Positions 23,299-30,862 of a DNA stretch of 30,862 nucleotides are shown piece after piece (position 1 is the stretch's first letter; the number at the start of each line of letters is the position of its first letter). The notes beneath the pieces are model-generated. The model was not told the DNA's origin, searched no databases, and saw only the letters and a program-made list of their open reading frames with translations. Source of the stretch: DASPTR01 sp041481365 (GTDB taxonomy: Archaea; Thermoproteota; Bathyarchaeia; Bathyarchaeales; Bathycorpusculaceae); assembly GCA_041481365.1 (NCBI GenBank), contig JBGPBS010000009.1, positions 1 through 30,862 of the forward strand, written 5' to 3'. Made by a program: the position numbers and the translations under genes.

Positions 23299-24411
23299 AT
23301 GAACTCAAAGAAAGAAGTGCTTGCAGCATCAATCCTTGCAATCGGCCTAGCAGTAGGGCTTGGAACAATAAGCTACGCCCTATTTTCTCCAACCCCAAGC
23401 ACTGCGAAGCTTGAGAGCGTACTCGATGTCTTTACGCAGAAAGGCGGCCAGGGCGTCAGCATTTCCGGTGGAAACTTCGAACCTTTCGACAATGTTTCCA
23501 TCTATGCTCGTCTCACTCAGGCAGGTATTAACCTTGAGAACGATCCAGTGACATTTGCGATATATAGGCCCGATGAGGTTTTGACCGTAAGAACAGCCCT
23601 AACAAATAGCTCAGGCATTGCCAAAAGCGATATTTACCTTCTCCCTTCTGAAGGCCACGTAATAGGAACGTGGAACATCCTCGCAAACGCAACTGTAGAC
23701 AATGAAGCCCTAAGTGATACACTTGGTTTCCAATGCGAGTCACAAAATGTTCGAATTGATGTCTTCTCCAAAAAGAACGGGGTTCCCAGCATCTCCTTTC
23801 TCCCAAACGACATAGTTCTCCTCGAGGCGCAATTGTCATATAGAAATGCCTCAATCGCTGGAACCCCGGTGACCTTTGACGTCAGGACTCCAAATGGCAC
23901 GGAATTCTTACTGCAACATGTGACCACGAATAGTCTTGGAACAGCAAACATCACGTTTCAGATTACGCCGCCTTCAGACCTCTCCTCAACGGTCTGGCAA
24001 GTATTCGCTTCGAGCGAAGTTTACAACCAGACTGTCCAGGCCACCACAAGTTTCGGATGCTTTTCGCTGCCACCAGCAATAGATGTTTTCACTCAGAAAT
24101 ACGGCAAAGGACCAAACACACCGGGCGGGTATTATGCTCTTAACGAAACTGTGGACATCTACGCCGAAGTTCGCGACGAGCTCAATCAGACCCTACCAAA
24201 CCAGCCGGTGGCTCTTGCAGTCATAGGTCCAAACGGCATAAAGTTTTATTATGGATCGGTGTTGACCAACTCTTCAGGCATCGCAAGCGTCCAACCGCCA
24301 ATTCGAATACCACCCGATGCTGCGTACGTTGGCACTTTTGAGGTCTACGCTACTACTGGGTACAAAGGACAGATGGTGCTTTCTGATACGCTCACGTTCA
24401 TAGCTAGATAG
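23299..24411 (+). CDS. Secreted or anchored surface protein with three Ig-like repeats
   Basis: The 370-residue protein starts with a basic N-terminus and a hydrophobic segment (about residues 7-28, VLAASILAIGLAVGLGTISY) that acts as signal peptide or anchor. Three homologous beta-rich repeats follow, at about residues 42-148, 151-256 and 261-370. Each opens with a form of IDVFTQK-x-G (LDVFTQKGGQG, IDVFSKKNG, IDVFTQKYGKG) and later has LTNSSGIA or TTNSLGTA, typical of bacterial Ig-like (Big) or macroglobulin-type domains. No catalytic residues are evident. A structural or adhesive role outside the cell is likely. There is no C-terminal membrane span. A winged-helix gene follows 35 bases downstream on the same strand. 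Confidence 0.8.
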   Translation: MNSKKEVLAASILAIGLAVGLGTISYALFSPTPSTAKLESVLDVFTQKGGQGVSISGGNFEPFDNVSIYARLTQAGINLENDPVTFAIYRPDEVLTVRTALTNSSGIAKSDIYLLPSEGHVIGTWNILANATVDNEALSDTLGFQCESQNVRIDVFSKKNGVPSISFLPNDIVLLEAQLSYRNASIAGTPVTFDVRTPNGTEFLLQHVTTNSLGTANITFQITPPSDLSSTVWQVFASSEVYNQTVQATTSFGCFSLPPAIDVFTQKYGKGPNTPGGYYALNETVDIYAEVRDELNQTLPNQPVALAVIGPNGIKFYYGSVLTNSSGIASVQPPIRIPPDAAYVGTFEVYATTGYKGQMVLSDTLTFIAR

Positions 24412-24446
24412 GGCTAAGAAGCGAAAAAAGGGGATTCAAAGAGAAA

Positions 24447-24797
24447 ATGCAGAATATGACTATTCGGAGCAGGAAACCCTACAGGGACAGAGTAGCGATA
24501 GTTGCGGAAATTCTCGAAATGGCGTATGGAGGAGTGCAAAAAACCAGCATAATATACAAAGTCGGACTGAGTTCTCTGATGCTAAACCGATACATGCGAC
24601 TTATGATGAAAGCAAAACTCGTGGAGGTAGGCTTGCTGAACAACAAAATAGTGCTTAAGGCCACAGACAGGGGCAAAGAGTTCTTGCTTCACTGCCACGA
24701 AATCATCGATTTGCTAGAAACCGAAGATAGCACTCTCCGCAAGCCCTATAGAAGGATACAGGCACAAGCACCTCTGGTCTCCTACGATCATATGTGA
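24447..24797 (+). CDS. HTH_45-like winged-helix DNA-binding protein
   Basis: The 116-residue soluble protein is a single winged helix with a C-terminal helix. The segments RDRVAIVAEILEMAYGG, then KTSIIYKVGLSSLMLNRYM and KIVLKATDRGKEFLLHCHE match the archaeal HTH_45 (pfam14947) type, in which a C-terminal helix mediates dimers. About 20 residues after the domain look disordered. The ATG at 24447 is the first in frame, and a second ATG three codons later is possible. It is probably cotranscribed with the Ig-repeat surface protein and may regulate it. Confidence 0.8.
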   Translation: MQNMTIRSRKPYRDRVAIVAEILEMAYGGVQKTSIIYKVGLSSLMLNRYMRLMMKAKLVEVGLLNNKIVLKATDRGKEFLLHCHEIIDLLETEDSTLRKPYRRIQAQAPLVSYDHM

Positions 24798-25112
24798 CGG
24801 AGTCAACCTTCGTTTTTTGGTTCGGCTATGCAAATGCCTTGTTCAGGTTGCTGTTTCTGTTTGCGTTCCTTCCGAGGTTTCCTTATTCCGACGTAAATTC
24901 TACATTCTTGCCTGCCATGCCAAAAGGCTGTCTAGCCCAATCAAGAATTGCCTATCTGATTTGTTCGCAATGCCTTGCGATGATCCGCATGCGCTCGCGC
25001 GCGCGAGGGTATCAGACCTGCGATTGCAACAGAGCGTTAACGAGTCGACTTGGTTGCGATACTCATCTGCCTTTAGCGGGTCACAACTCTATGATGTGAC
25101 GAAACTCCAAGC
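24798..25112. other. Intergenic region with GC-rich palindrome
   Basis: About 315 bases between converging genes. It holds the perfect 14-bp palindrome CTCGCGCGCGCGAG (24994-25007) and a T-run (about 24812) that could end the plus-strand transcript. A 101-codon frame starting with a GTG at 24794 is open, but the translation loses protein-like character after the first 30 residues, so I do not call it. Confidence 0.5.
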
Positions 25113-25883
25113 TTAAACAAAGGTTGTAGCCTCTATTCCTATGATCATGCATAGGATTCCTACGATCACGAGGATGATCCCAAGGTTTCCTCGTTCTCTT
25201 CTCCATGTGTAGGCGCCAAGAACTATCGCTACGGAACCAAATATCTCAGGCAGAATCAACAAACTAAAGACAGCACTGACAAATCCTACAATGGCATACG
25301 TTCTCGTCCTATTTCTTGCTGGCGGATAAGATGGGGGCGATGGGGACGGCGTCGATTGGGACGATGAAGACGTAGTGGGTTGTTGCCGTGTTCCTTCTGG
25401 GAACCTAGAGAAGTGCTCGTGAACCACTTTCCATCCTGAATCTTCCTTCCGCAAGACAGATGTAACACGCGAAGTTACCTCAAATGGCTTGTTTCTGATC
25501 GCTCCCTGATAATGTATATGAAAAGTGGCAACAGCTACATCCCCAAAAGTATTTGCTTCGAAATTCTCCAACTGATAACTATAGTCGGAGAGAACCTTGA
25601 AAGCCCCGAACTCGTTCTTCAGAGCCTCCGCCGCCTCCTGTCTCGCAAAGGGAGGCCAATCATCAAATTTGCTGTAGCGCTCATCAACGAGTGCTCTAAC
25701 TGCCTCTTCATCTCGATCCTTTATCCCGTCAAGCCTCCTGATCACGACATTCTCGACACCCTCCTCCGTTGGAGACCCAGCCTTAGTCTGATTTTCAGGT
25801 GGTCCGATTAGCTTGGTTCCGCAAGATTTGCAGAAGCTATCTCCCTCTCCGACTTCTTTCCCACACTTTGGACATTGCGGCAT
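25113..25883 (-). CDS. Zinc-ribbon, NTF2-like, two-span membrane protein
   Basis: The 256-residue protein has three parts. The N-terminal zinc ribbon is MPQCPKCGKEVG plus FCKSCGTKL (C4, C7, C18, C21). An NTF2/SnoaL-like domain (about residues 40-165) includes IKDRDEEAVRALVDERY and SGWKVVHEHFSRFP. A Ser/Pro-rich linker (about 168-190) leads to two membrane spans (about 197-219 and 234-254), separated by a short basic loop (WRRERGN). The zinc ribbon probably faces the cytosol. Proteins of this build are common in archaea and uncharacterised; a scaffold or sensor role is a guess. The C-terminus resembles DUF4190-type two-span domains. Confidence 0.8.
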   Translation of the reverse strand: MPQCPKCGKEVGEGDSFCKSCGTKLIGPPENQTKAGSPTEEGVENVVIRRLDGIKDRDEEAVRALVDERYSKFDDWPPFARQEAAEALKNEFGAFKVLSDYSYQLENFEANTFGDVAVATFHIHYQGAIRNKPFEVTSRVTSVLRKEDSGWKVVHEHFSRFPEGTRQQPTTSSSSQSTPSPSPPSYPPARNRTRTYAIVGFVSAVFSLLILPEIFGSVAIVLGAYTWRRERGNLGIILVIVGILCMIIGIEATTFV

Positions 25884-26033
25884 TTGATATCACCACACAA
25901 CTTCTTTGCTCTTGTCTATTAGGCTTTTCAAAGTTTGTATGCTCCATCTCCCCTTCCTAGCGCTAGCGCGCGCTCATTGAGGATCTACGTGTGCTTACCC
26001 TGCAATTCTATTTTTCACAAAAAGCGCAGCTGT

Positions 26034-27342
26034 CTATACAGACCTTTGGCGGTTTTCTGCGCTTTTAGATTTCTTGGTCTTCAGCAGGTATGTGCTAGCG
26101 ACGACTGCGACTGCCACTATTAGGGAAGCTATTATCGCATATGTGAGCCACCAATTATCCTTGTTCTGAGCGGGTAGTGATGCTGTTTCCTCGATTCGAT
26201 AGATTCCCTAGCCCCTCGGGAAAGTATAAGTCCTGACTATTTCACCGCTTGGGTTTACTTCAACCAGTACAGCGCCTGTATCATTAGCGTACTGCTTGGT
26301 CTGTGTTCCGAAAGTTCCTATTCTGTCACCGTTTGGTAATCTGTCAGCTTTCCCCCAATAAGGACTCCAGTATTCTTTTGGAGCCGTCCAACTCCAACTT
26401 ACCCATGCTGTCAAGCTTTGCTCGTTTAATGTAACCTCTATCATTCTGCTATGTGCATCATTAGGATCGGTTTGGTTGTGAAAATCATTGTCAAACATTA
26501 TGAACACATCTGGTTCAATTTCCCTTGTAGTATGGCTATGGTACCACAAGCTCGAAACTTTCTCACCATTTCCATTCAAAAGCGTGAAATTACCATATTC
26601 ACCGCACCCCCAAATCACCCCGTCTGTTGACATGTTGATCTTGTAGAACGTGTTCAAATGCCGAACATTCAAGTAGACGATGTTATCTGCACAATCCCAC
26701 TGAAGGGTATTGCAATGAGTGAAATCCATCACGGTTTCGCCATCATAAATCGTTGTGTCATTGTAGGGGCATGCTTCGCTGAGATCAAAGTGTTCATCCG
26801 GGTACCAAGTCCACAATGCGTCGCCCGCAGCATTAAGCTCCACGATCTTGTCAAAAAGCACTTTTGGTTCCGTTGATTTCCTTCCTTCAAGTAGGCCCTC
26901 AGGGTGAGAAAAGTGTCAGTGATCAGATCATATTCCATGTCATGGTGGCCCGAAACGTTTGAGAAATCGGTTGTCTGGTTTGTTTCAAGGTTCCAGAAAT
27001 GCGTAGTTGAGCCCTGATACATGAGAGTGTCTTGCGAAATGTATTTGACAGCTCAACCGCAATCGGGGCCTTCGCGAAGATAAACTAGGTCACCGTTCGT
27101 TTTCATAACAACCAAGTAACTATAGACGCGCTGCGAAAGATTCGTAGAATTGTACTCGAACAATCCATATGAAAGGGTACAATTCCAAGCGTTTCCATAA
27201 GTGTCAATCTTGCACGGCAAAACGAAACTATTCGCAGGCATGGACTGAACCGATTGGACAGTGTTGGAAAAAGCAAAACACGCAACTATTAAGGTGAGTC
27301 CAGCGAAGAAGGCCGAACCCTTGTTTTTTTCCCTTTTAGCAT
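26034..27342 (-). pseudogene. Decayed arylsulfotransferase (ASST)-like gene
   Basis: The remains read as one gene from an ATG at 27342 to a stop at 26034. A signal peptide (KGSAFFAGLTLIVACFAFS) is out of frame with that ATG; one extra A in the A7 run at 27324-27330 would join them. The body then runs through a TGA at 27053-27055, shifts frame near 26862-26890, and meets a TAG at 26208-26210. Beyond the TAG the same frame continues for 57 residues (GIYRIEETAS...), including a C-terminal membrane span (LTYAIIASLIVAVAVVASTY) and a basic tail. The central part has SLWYHSHTTREIEPD, FIMFDNDFHNQ, NDAHSRMIEV and YWGKADRLPNGDRIGTFG, features I associate with archaeal ASST-like beta-propeller proteins. 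Other genes in the window end at TAG, which argues against recoding. Confidence 0.8.
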
Positions 27343-27377
27343 TTTCTAAACCTTAAATGCCCAGCATGCGCTCGCCC

Positions 27378-28649
27378 TTATGTGCTCAGTGGAGGTCGTG
27401 TTCCTAACGTAACTGGGATGGTCTTCGTTTGGTTGTCTCGGATCACTGTTACGTCTATTTTCTGGCCTGAGAGAGTATATTCTTCTAGGTAGGTTGAAAG
27501 ATCGTCCATGTTCGTGATTCTTATTGTGTTGATTGCTGTTATGATGTCGCCTCCTATCATCACCGATGTTCCTTCGACTTGAGCTTGGGTTGTGCCGGCT
27601 CGAAGACCGGCTTTGTCCGCTGCTCCTCCGCTTGTTACTTGGACGATTAAGCACCCGTAGGTAACGTTCACGTTCATGGCTTGCGCAATTCCAAAGGTCA
27701 TGTCTGTTACAGAGGCTCCTAACGAGGGATGGTTGTTGTATGAACTGTTTGTAATCAAGGATCCGATTTCCCGCAGTATCGTGCTTGAAGGGATCGCTAG
27801 CCCCAGCCCTTGAGCAGCCACTCCTTGGTAGGTTGCAGTGTAAGAGGTTATGCCGACGACTTCACCATTGTAATTCAGAAGTGGTCCTCCCGAGTTACCG
27901 GGATTTATTGGTGCTGTTGTTTGTACGCAATCGGCTATGTCATAGCTGGACCAGGACACAGAGACTGTTCTGCCTAGGGCGCTGACAATTCCTGAAGTCA
28001 TTGATCCGGTGTACCCCAAAGGATTGCCGACTGCAATTACTGGGTCACCAACTTTTAATGTTGATGAACTCGTGATTTCGAGTGGTTTGTATTCATATTG
28101 CGGCGCGTTTGTTGAAAGGGCGGCGAGATCTACGTAAGGATCTGAGCCTGTCACATTGGCTGCATACGTGTCTCCATCTGCGAATGTTGCAGTAATGTTG
28201 ATTGCGCCTTGAACAACATGGTAGTTAGTGATGATCACAAACTGGCCTGTCGAGTTAGAGACAAAACCTGATCCTTGTACCTGAGAGTAGCCGTAGATCT
28301 GCCCCCAGAAGTTGTATTGCGGTTCCATTCCTTGAATCACGACTACGGAGTTCTTGACCTGTCCGTATAGCTGTGACAGTGAAAAATTTTCTCCCAGAAT
28401 GTAGGTGGTGTTTTCGTCAGTGCTATTTTCGTAAGTTATGTTCTGAGATGATGAGTTCCGCGTTGACTGAAGATCTAAAACTTGGTTTTGAAGAGTTGAC
28501 ACGTTGCTTTGTAGGTCGCTGATCTGGCTGGAAGCAATCAGGCTATTTATTCCATAGCCCGCTATTCCTCCTACAAGCAAGCATATGATGGCTATTCCCA
28601 TCAGACGGGTGGATAAACGAGTATTTCTTGGCTTTTCAGGTATTTCCAT
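27378..28649 (-). CDS. Membrane-anchored HtrA/DegP-type serine protease with PDZ domain
   Basis: The 423-residue protein has a cytosolic basic tail, a membrane anchor (about residues 16-40), a coiled-coil/Asn-rich stalk (41-85), a trypsin-like domain and a C-terminal PDZ domain (about 300-415). The catalytic triad is visible: H144 (TNYHVVQGA), D174 (DPYVDLAAL) and S253 (INPGNSGGPLL). HtrA proteases degrade or refold damaged extracytoplasmic proteins. The ATG at 28649 has GGAGG 7 bases upstream. It lies 20 bases after the ABC ATPase gene, so protease and transporter are probably one operon and may share an envelope task. The C-terminus TIPVTLGTRPPLST is normal. Confidence 0.95.
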   Translation of the reverse strand: MEIPEKPRNTRLSTRLMGIAIICLLVGGIAGYGINSLIASSQISDLQSNVSTLQNQVLDLQSTRNSSSQNITYENSTDENTTYILGENFSLSQLYGQVKNSVVVIQGMEPQYNFWGQIYGYSQVQGSGFVSNSTGQFVIITNYHVVQGAINITATFADGDTYAANVTGSDPYVDLAALSTNAPQYEYKPLEITSSSTLKVGDPVIAVGNPLGYTGSMTSGIVSALGRTVSVSWSSYDIADCVQTTAPINPGNSGGPLLNYNGEVVGITSYTATYQGVAAQGLGLAIPSSTILREIGSLITNSSYNNHPSLGASVTDMTFGIAQAMNVNVTYGCLIVQVTSGGAADKAGLRAGTTQAQVEGTSVMIGGDIITAINTIRITNMDDLSTYLEEYTLSGQKIDVTVIRDNQTKTIPVTLGTRPPLST

Positions 28650-28669
28650 TCACATTCCTCCTTTTTTAT

Positions 28670-29452
28670 TCATAATCTTTTTTTGCAACTGGGACACCTT
28701 TGGTCACTAAGCTGAATCTTGCTTCCACAGTATGGACAGAGGCTCTTCTTCTTCGTTACAAGAAGTCCTTGCTTTTCTTTCTTAATCTGGCCGTCATTGA
28801 GAAGGAGCATTCTCTCGGTGTGTGAGGCTACCTGGCTATCATGTGTTACCATTATTACAGTGGTTCCCTGATCAATGTTCAGGCTTGCTAACAGCCTGAC
28901 GATTTCGTATTTGTTTTTTGAATCCAAGTTTCCAGTGGGTTCGTCTGCCAGAATTATTGTCGGATCGTTTGCTAAAGCTCGCGCGATCGATACTCTTTGC
29001 TGTTCTCCTGCACTGAGACGCTGTGGCCTGTGTTCTTCTCTTCCAGCCAACCCTACTAATTCCAGCAATTTGCCAGCCTTTTCTCTTCTTTCGCTTTTTG
29101 ATTTTTTCGTGTTTTCCATCGGGAGTTCCACGTTTTCGATTGCGCTCAGGTATGGCAAGAGATTGAATGTTTGGAAGATAAACCCGATTTTTTTCCTTCT
29201 CAGTTTGTAGAGTTGGCTTTCGGGCAGTTTTGAAACATCAACTTCGTCCAAGGTTACTTTTCCGCTCGTTGGTTTGTCAAGACAGCCTAAAACGTTCAGA
29301 AGCGTCGTTTTTCCTGACCCAGAAGGGCCCATGATCGCCACAAACTCGCCCTTGTTCACTTGAAGATTCAGATTGGAGAGAGCTGGGACCTCGCGTTTGC
29401 CCATTTTGTAGGTCTTGAACACGTTTTCCGTTTTCAGGATAACTTCACTCAT
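28670..29452 (-). CDS. ABC transporter ATPase (MacB/LolD type) with C-terminal zinc ribbon
   Basis: The 260-residue ATPase has Walker A GPSGSGKTT (42-50), signature LSAGEQQRVSIARALA, Walker B IILADEPTGNLDS and the switch His in MVTHDSQVA. LSAGE replaces the usual LSGGQ, a common variant in this subfamily. After the ATPase domain, about 25 residues form a zinc ribbon, with CPYCGSKI and RCPSCKKRL giving two CxxC pairs. The family drives FtsX/MacB-type permeases that perform mechanotransmission or export rather than classical uptake. It overlaps the permease gene by 8 bases (29445-29452) and precedes the HtrA gene by 20, which ties all three together. Confidence 0.95.
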   Translation of the reverse strand: MSEVILKTENVFKTYKMGKREVPALSNLNLQVNKGEFVAIMGPSGSGKTTLLNVLGCLDKPTSGKVTLDEVDVSKLPESQLYKLRRKKIGFIFQTFNLLPYLSAIENVELPMENTKKSKSERREKAGKLLELVGLAGREEHRPQRLSAGEQQRVSIARALANDPTIILADEPTGNLDSKNKYEIVRLLASLNIDQGTTVIMVTHDSQVASHTERMLLLNDGQIKKEKQGLLVTKKKSLCPYCGSKIQLSDQRCPSCKKRL

Positions 29453-30821
29453 ATCTCATTGCCTCCGCAGGTCTCGTTCTTGAAGCCCTCCAAGCCGGGT
29501 ATAGACTGCCCAAGACTCCAAGCAGCACTGCTGCTCCCAGTCCTAACAGCATAAGTTGCAGGTTAGGAGTGGCTGTGGCAATCCCCGCGCTTGATATTCC
29601 GGGACTGGTGGACGTGAAAGTGGATTGAAAAGGACCTGATGAACGAGAAGGGTTTATGCTTGGAAGTAGCAGTCCTGACAGAATGGGTGCTCCAACGCTT
29701 CCTATGGCAATGCCAACCACGCCAGCCACGAGACTTATCAGCATTCCTTCGAGCATGAACTGGCTCATAACGTTCCAGTTGCTGAAGCCTATCGCTTTAA
29801 GCGTGCCGATCTCCTTGGTTCTTTCTCGCACAGTGTATAACATGACAAACAAGACGATCAGACTCGTAGCGACGACTGCTATGATGATCTCTTGAGTCGC
29901 GATTGTCTGGGTCTGATTGAGGGTTGACTGAGCATTTGTCAACGTTTCGTCGTAGGTCGTTTGCATGTTCTGCAACTGGCTTAGACGATCCTTGTATGTC
30001 GTGACTTGAATTTCTGAATACGCTGCCAGTATCGCCTCAGCTATTCCATCTACGTCGGAGGTATTCTCTGCGTACACATCTAGCCTACTTGCGTTTCCCG
30101 CTTGACCAGTTATTGTCTGCGCATCGGAGATGTTCATGTAAGCCGTTCTTGTTCCCGTAAAGCCTTGTCCTGTTTCTTCATAGATGCCTACGACCGCAAA
30201 AGACTCGCCGTCGATCTCCACTTTACCACCTACTCCTACTCCAAAGTAATCTGTGAGGTTTTGGCTCATGAGAAGGACTCCACTGTCATTCTCGTGTAGG
30301 TTTCTCCCAGCCGTTATGTTCGTCGGCAGCATGGAATAGTTGTCGATGACAGAGGAATTCAGACAAACACCTGTAATCGTGTAAAGGGGTCTGGAAATCG
30401 TGAAGCTTCTTCCACCTGGTCCACTTATTGTCTCCGAAGTTGTCTCATTCGATGACGTCTGAAGGAAAGGTATGACCTCCTTGACACCTTCGATAGACCT
30501 GATTCCTTCGGAAACGATTTCATTTATGAAGACTTGCTGTTCGGATCCGAATCCTGGCATGCCAGAAAACCTTGAGAAATTGCCTCGTACAGATACGGTT
30601 TGGCACTCTATTAATGTAGATGTCTTGTTGATTTCCTCCTGCATAGTGGTGATCGTGCTGTTAAAATTACTCGTTATGTTCTCCGTTGAGGCTTGGTTTG
30701 CCATGAAGCCTGCAGGAATAGAAATCATGATTGCCATGGAGAAACCCAAGGCGACAATTACCAATAAAGCCCTCATTTTCCTTCTAGATATGTTCCGGAA
30801 CGCTCTTGTCAATATGCCCAA
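29445..30821 (-). CDS. ABC transporter permease, FtsX/MacB family
   Basis: The 458-residue permease has four membrane spans in the MacB layout: TM1 (about residues 16-38, ALLVIVALGFSMAIMISIPA), a large extracytoplasmic domain (about 39-300), then TM2 (IIIAVVATSLIVLFVML), TM3 (MLISLVAGVVGIAIGSVG) and TM4 (LMLLGLGAAVLLGVLGSLYP). The conserved coupling region TVRERTKEIGTLKAIGFSN follows TM2, and YPAWRASRTRPAEAMRYE is the classic C-terminal end. The ectodomain has the MacB-PCD look, with a coiled part (TTYDETLTNAQSTLNQTQT) before TM2. The TTG at 30821 is used, because an in-frame TAG lies two codons upstream. Promoter elements were not recognised in the 41 bases left in the window. Confidence 0.95.
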   Translation of the reverse strand: MGILTRAFRNISRRKMRALLVIVALGFSMAIMISIPAGFMANQASTENITSNFNSTITTMQEEINKTSTLIECQTVSVRGNFSRFSGMPGFGSEQQVFINEIVSEGIRSIEGVKEVIPFLQTSSNETTSETISGPGGRSFTISRPLYTITGVCLNSSVIDNYSMLPTNITAGRNLHENDSGVLLMSQNLTDYFGVGVGGKVEIDGESFAVVGIYEETGQGFTGTRTAYMNISDAQTITGQAGNASRLDVYAENTSDVDGIAEAILAAYSEIQVTTYKDRLSQLQNMQTTYDETLTNAQSTLNQTQTIATQEIIIAVVATSLIVLFVMLYTVRERTKEIGTLKAIGFSNWNVMSQFMLEGMLISLVAGVVGIAIGSVGAPILSGLLLPSINPSRSSGPFQSTFTSTSPGISSAGIATATPNLQLMLLGLGAAVLLGVLGSLYPAWRASRTRPAEAMRYE

Positions 30822-30862
30822 AGACTACACCTTCACGAAGACGACGCATTTGATCGAAAGAA

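Noticed and set aside
24794..25099. 101-codon frame overlapping the HTH_45-like gene stop
   Set aside because: The first 30 residues are hydrophobic and it overlaps as GTGA, but the rest reads as translated GC-rich palindrome and random sequence, and no ribosome binding site fits.
26208..27055. TAG/TGA recoding (pyrrolysine or selenocysteine) in the ASST-like gene
   Set aside because: Two frameshifts accompany the two stops, no recoding element was recognised, and TAG ends several intact genes here (for example those ending at 5431 and 6100). Decay explains all of it.

Overview
The window looks like a chromosomal segment of an uncultured TACK-type archaeon, most likely Bathyarchaeia. The evidence is an archaeal RNA polymerase operon with an unsplit rpoA, L30e and archaeal NusA; a tRNA-Leu(CAA) carrying an archaeal bulge-helix-bulge intron; TATA-box promoters; archaeal families such as Lrp/AsnC, DUF5752, DUF2148, DUF1893, FmdE and HTH_45-like winged helices; and several surface proteins with a single C-terminal membrane anchor. 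The lineage below 'archaeon' is an inference from gene content. No CRISPR array, insertion sequence or rRNA was seen.

Layout. 1-3.9 kb: the 3' part of a large repeat-built surface protein, then a membrane-anchored protein resembling clan CD (CHAT/caspase-like) cysteine peptidases. 3.8-6.7 kb: DUF5752, an Lrp-type regulator, two conserved archaeal proteins of unknown role and a DUF2148 iron-sulfur protein. 6.9-9.5 kb (minus strand): nadA, an FmdE-domain protein, a DUF1893 protein, and thioredoxin coupled to a 46-residue membrane protein. 9.5-10.8 kb: gene-poor, holding only the intron-containing tRNA-Leu. 10.8-19.0 kb: rpoB, rpoA, rpl30e, nusA and a new small membrane protein, all tightly packed. 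19.1-22.4 kb (minus strand): a three-gene SMC operon. 22.7-24.8 kb: a membrane-bound winged-helix regulator, divergent from a surface protein with Ig-like repeats, and a second winged-helix protein, with an operator-like palindrome in the divergent gap. 25.1-30.8 kb (minus strand): a zinc-ribbon/NTF2-like membrane protein, a decayed arylsulfotransferase-like gene with four lesions, and a permease-ATPase-HtrA protease operon.

The most interesting part is the operon at 19091-22427. Its ATPase has head motifs that match eukaryotic Smc5/Smc6 more closely than canonical Smc or Rad50. The second gene has a C-terminal domain that reads like the Nse4 kleisin. The third is a tandem winged-helix protein that reads like the MAGE/Nse3 family of KITE proteins. 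Together they look like a minimal archaeal Smc5/6-type loop extruder or DNA clamp: one hinge-less SMC, one kleisin and one KITE. The family comparisons come from memory of consensus patterns and need profile searches and structure prediction to confirm.
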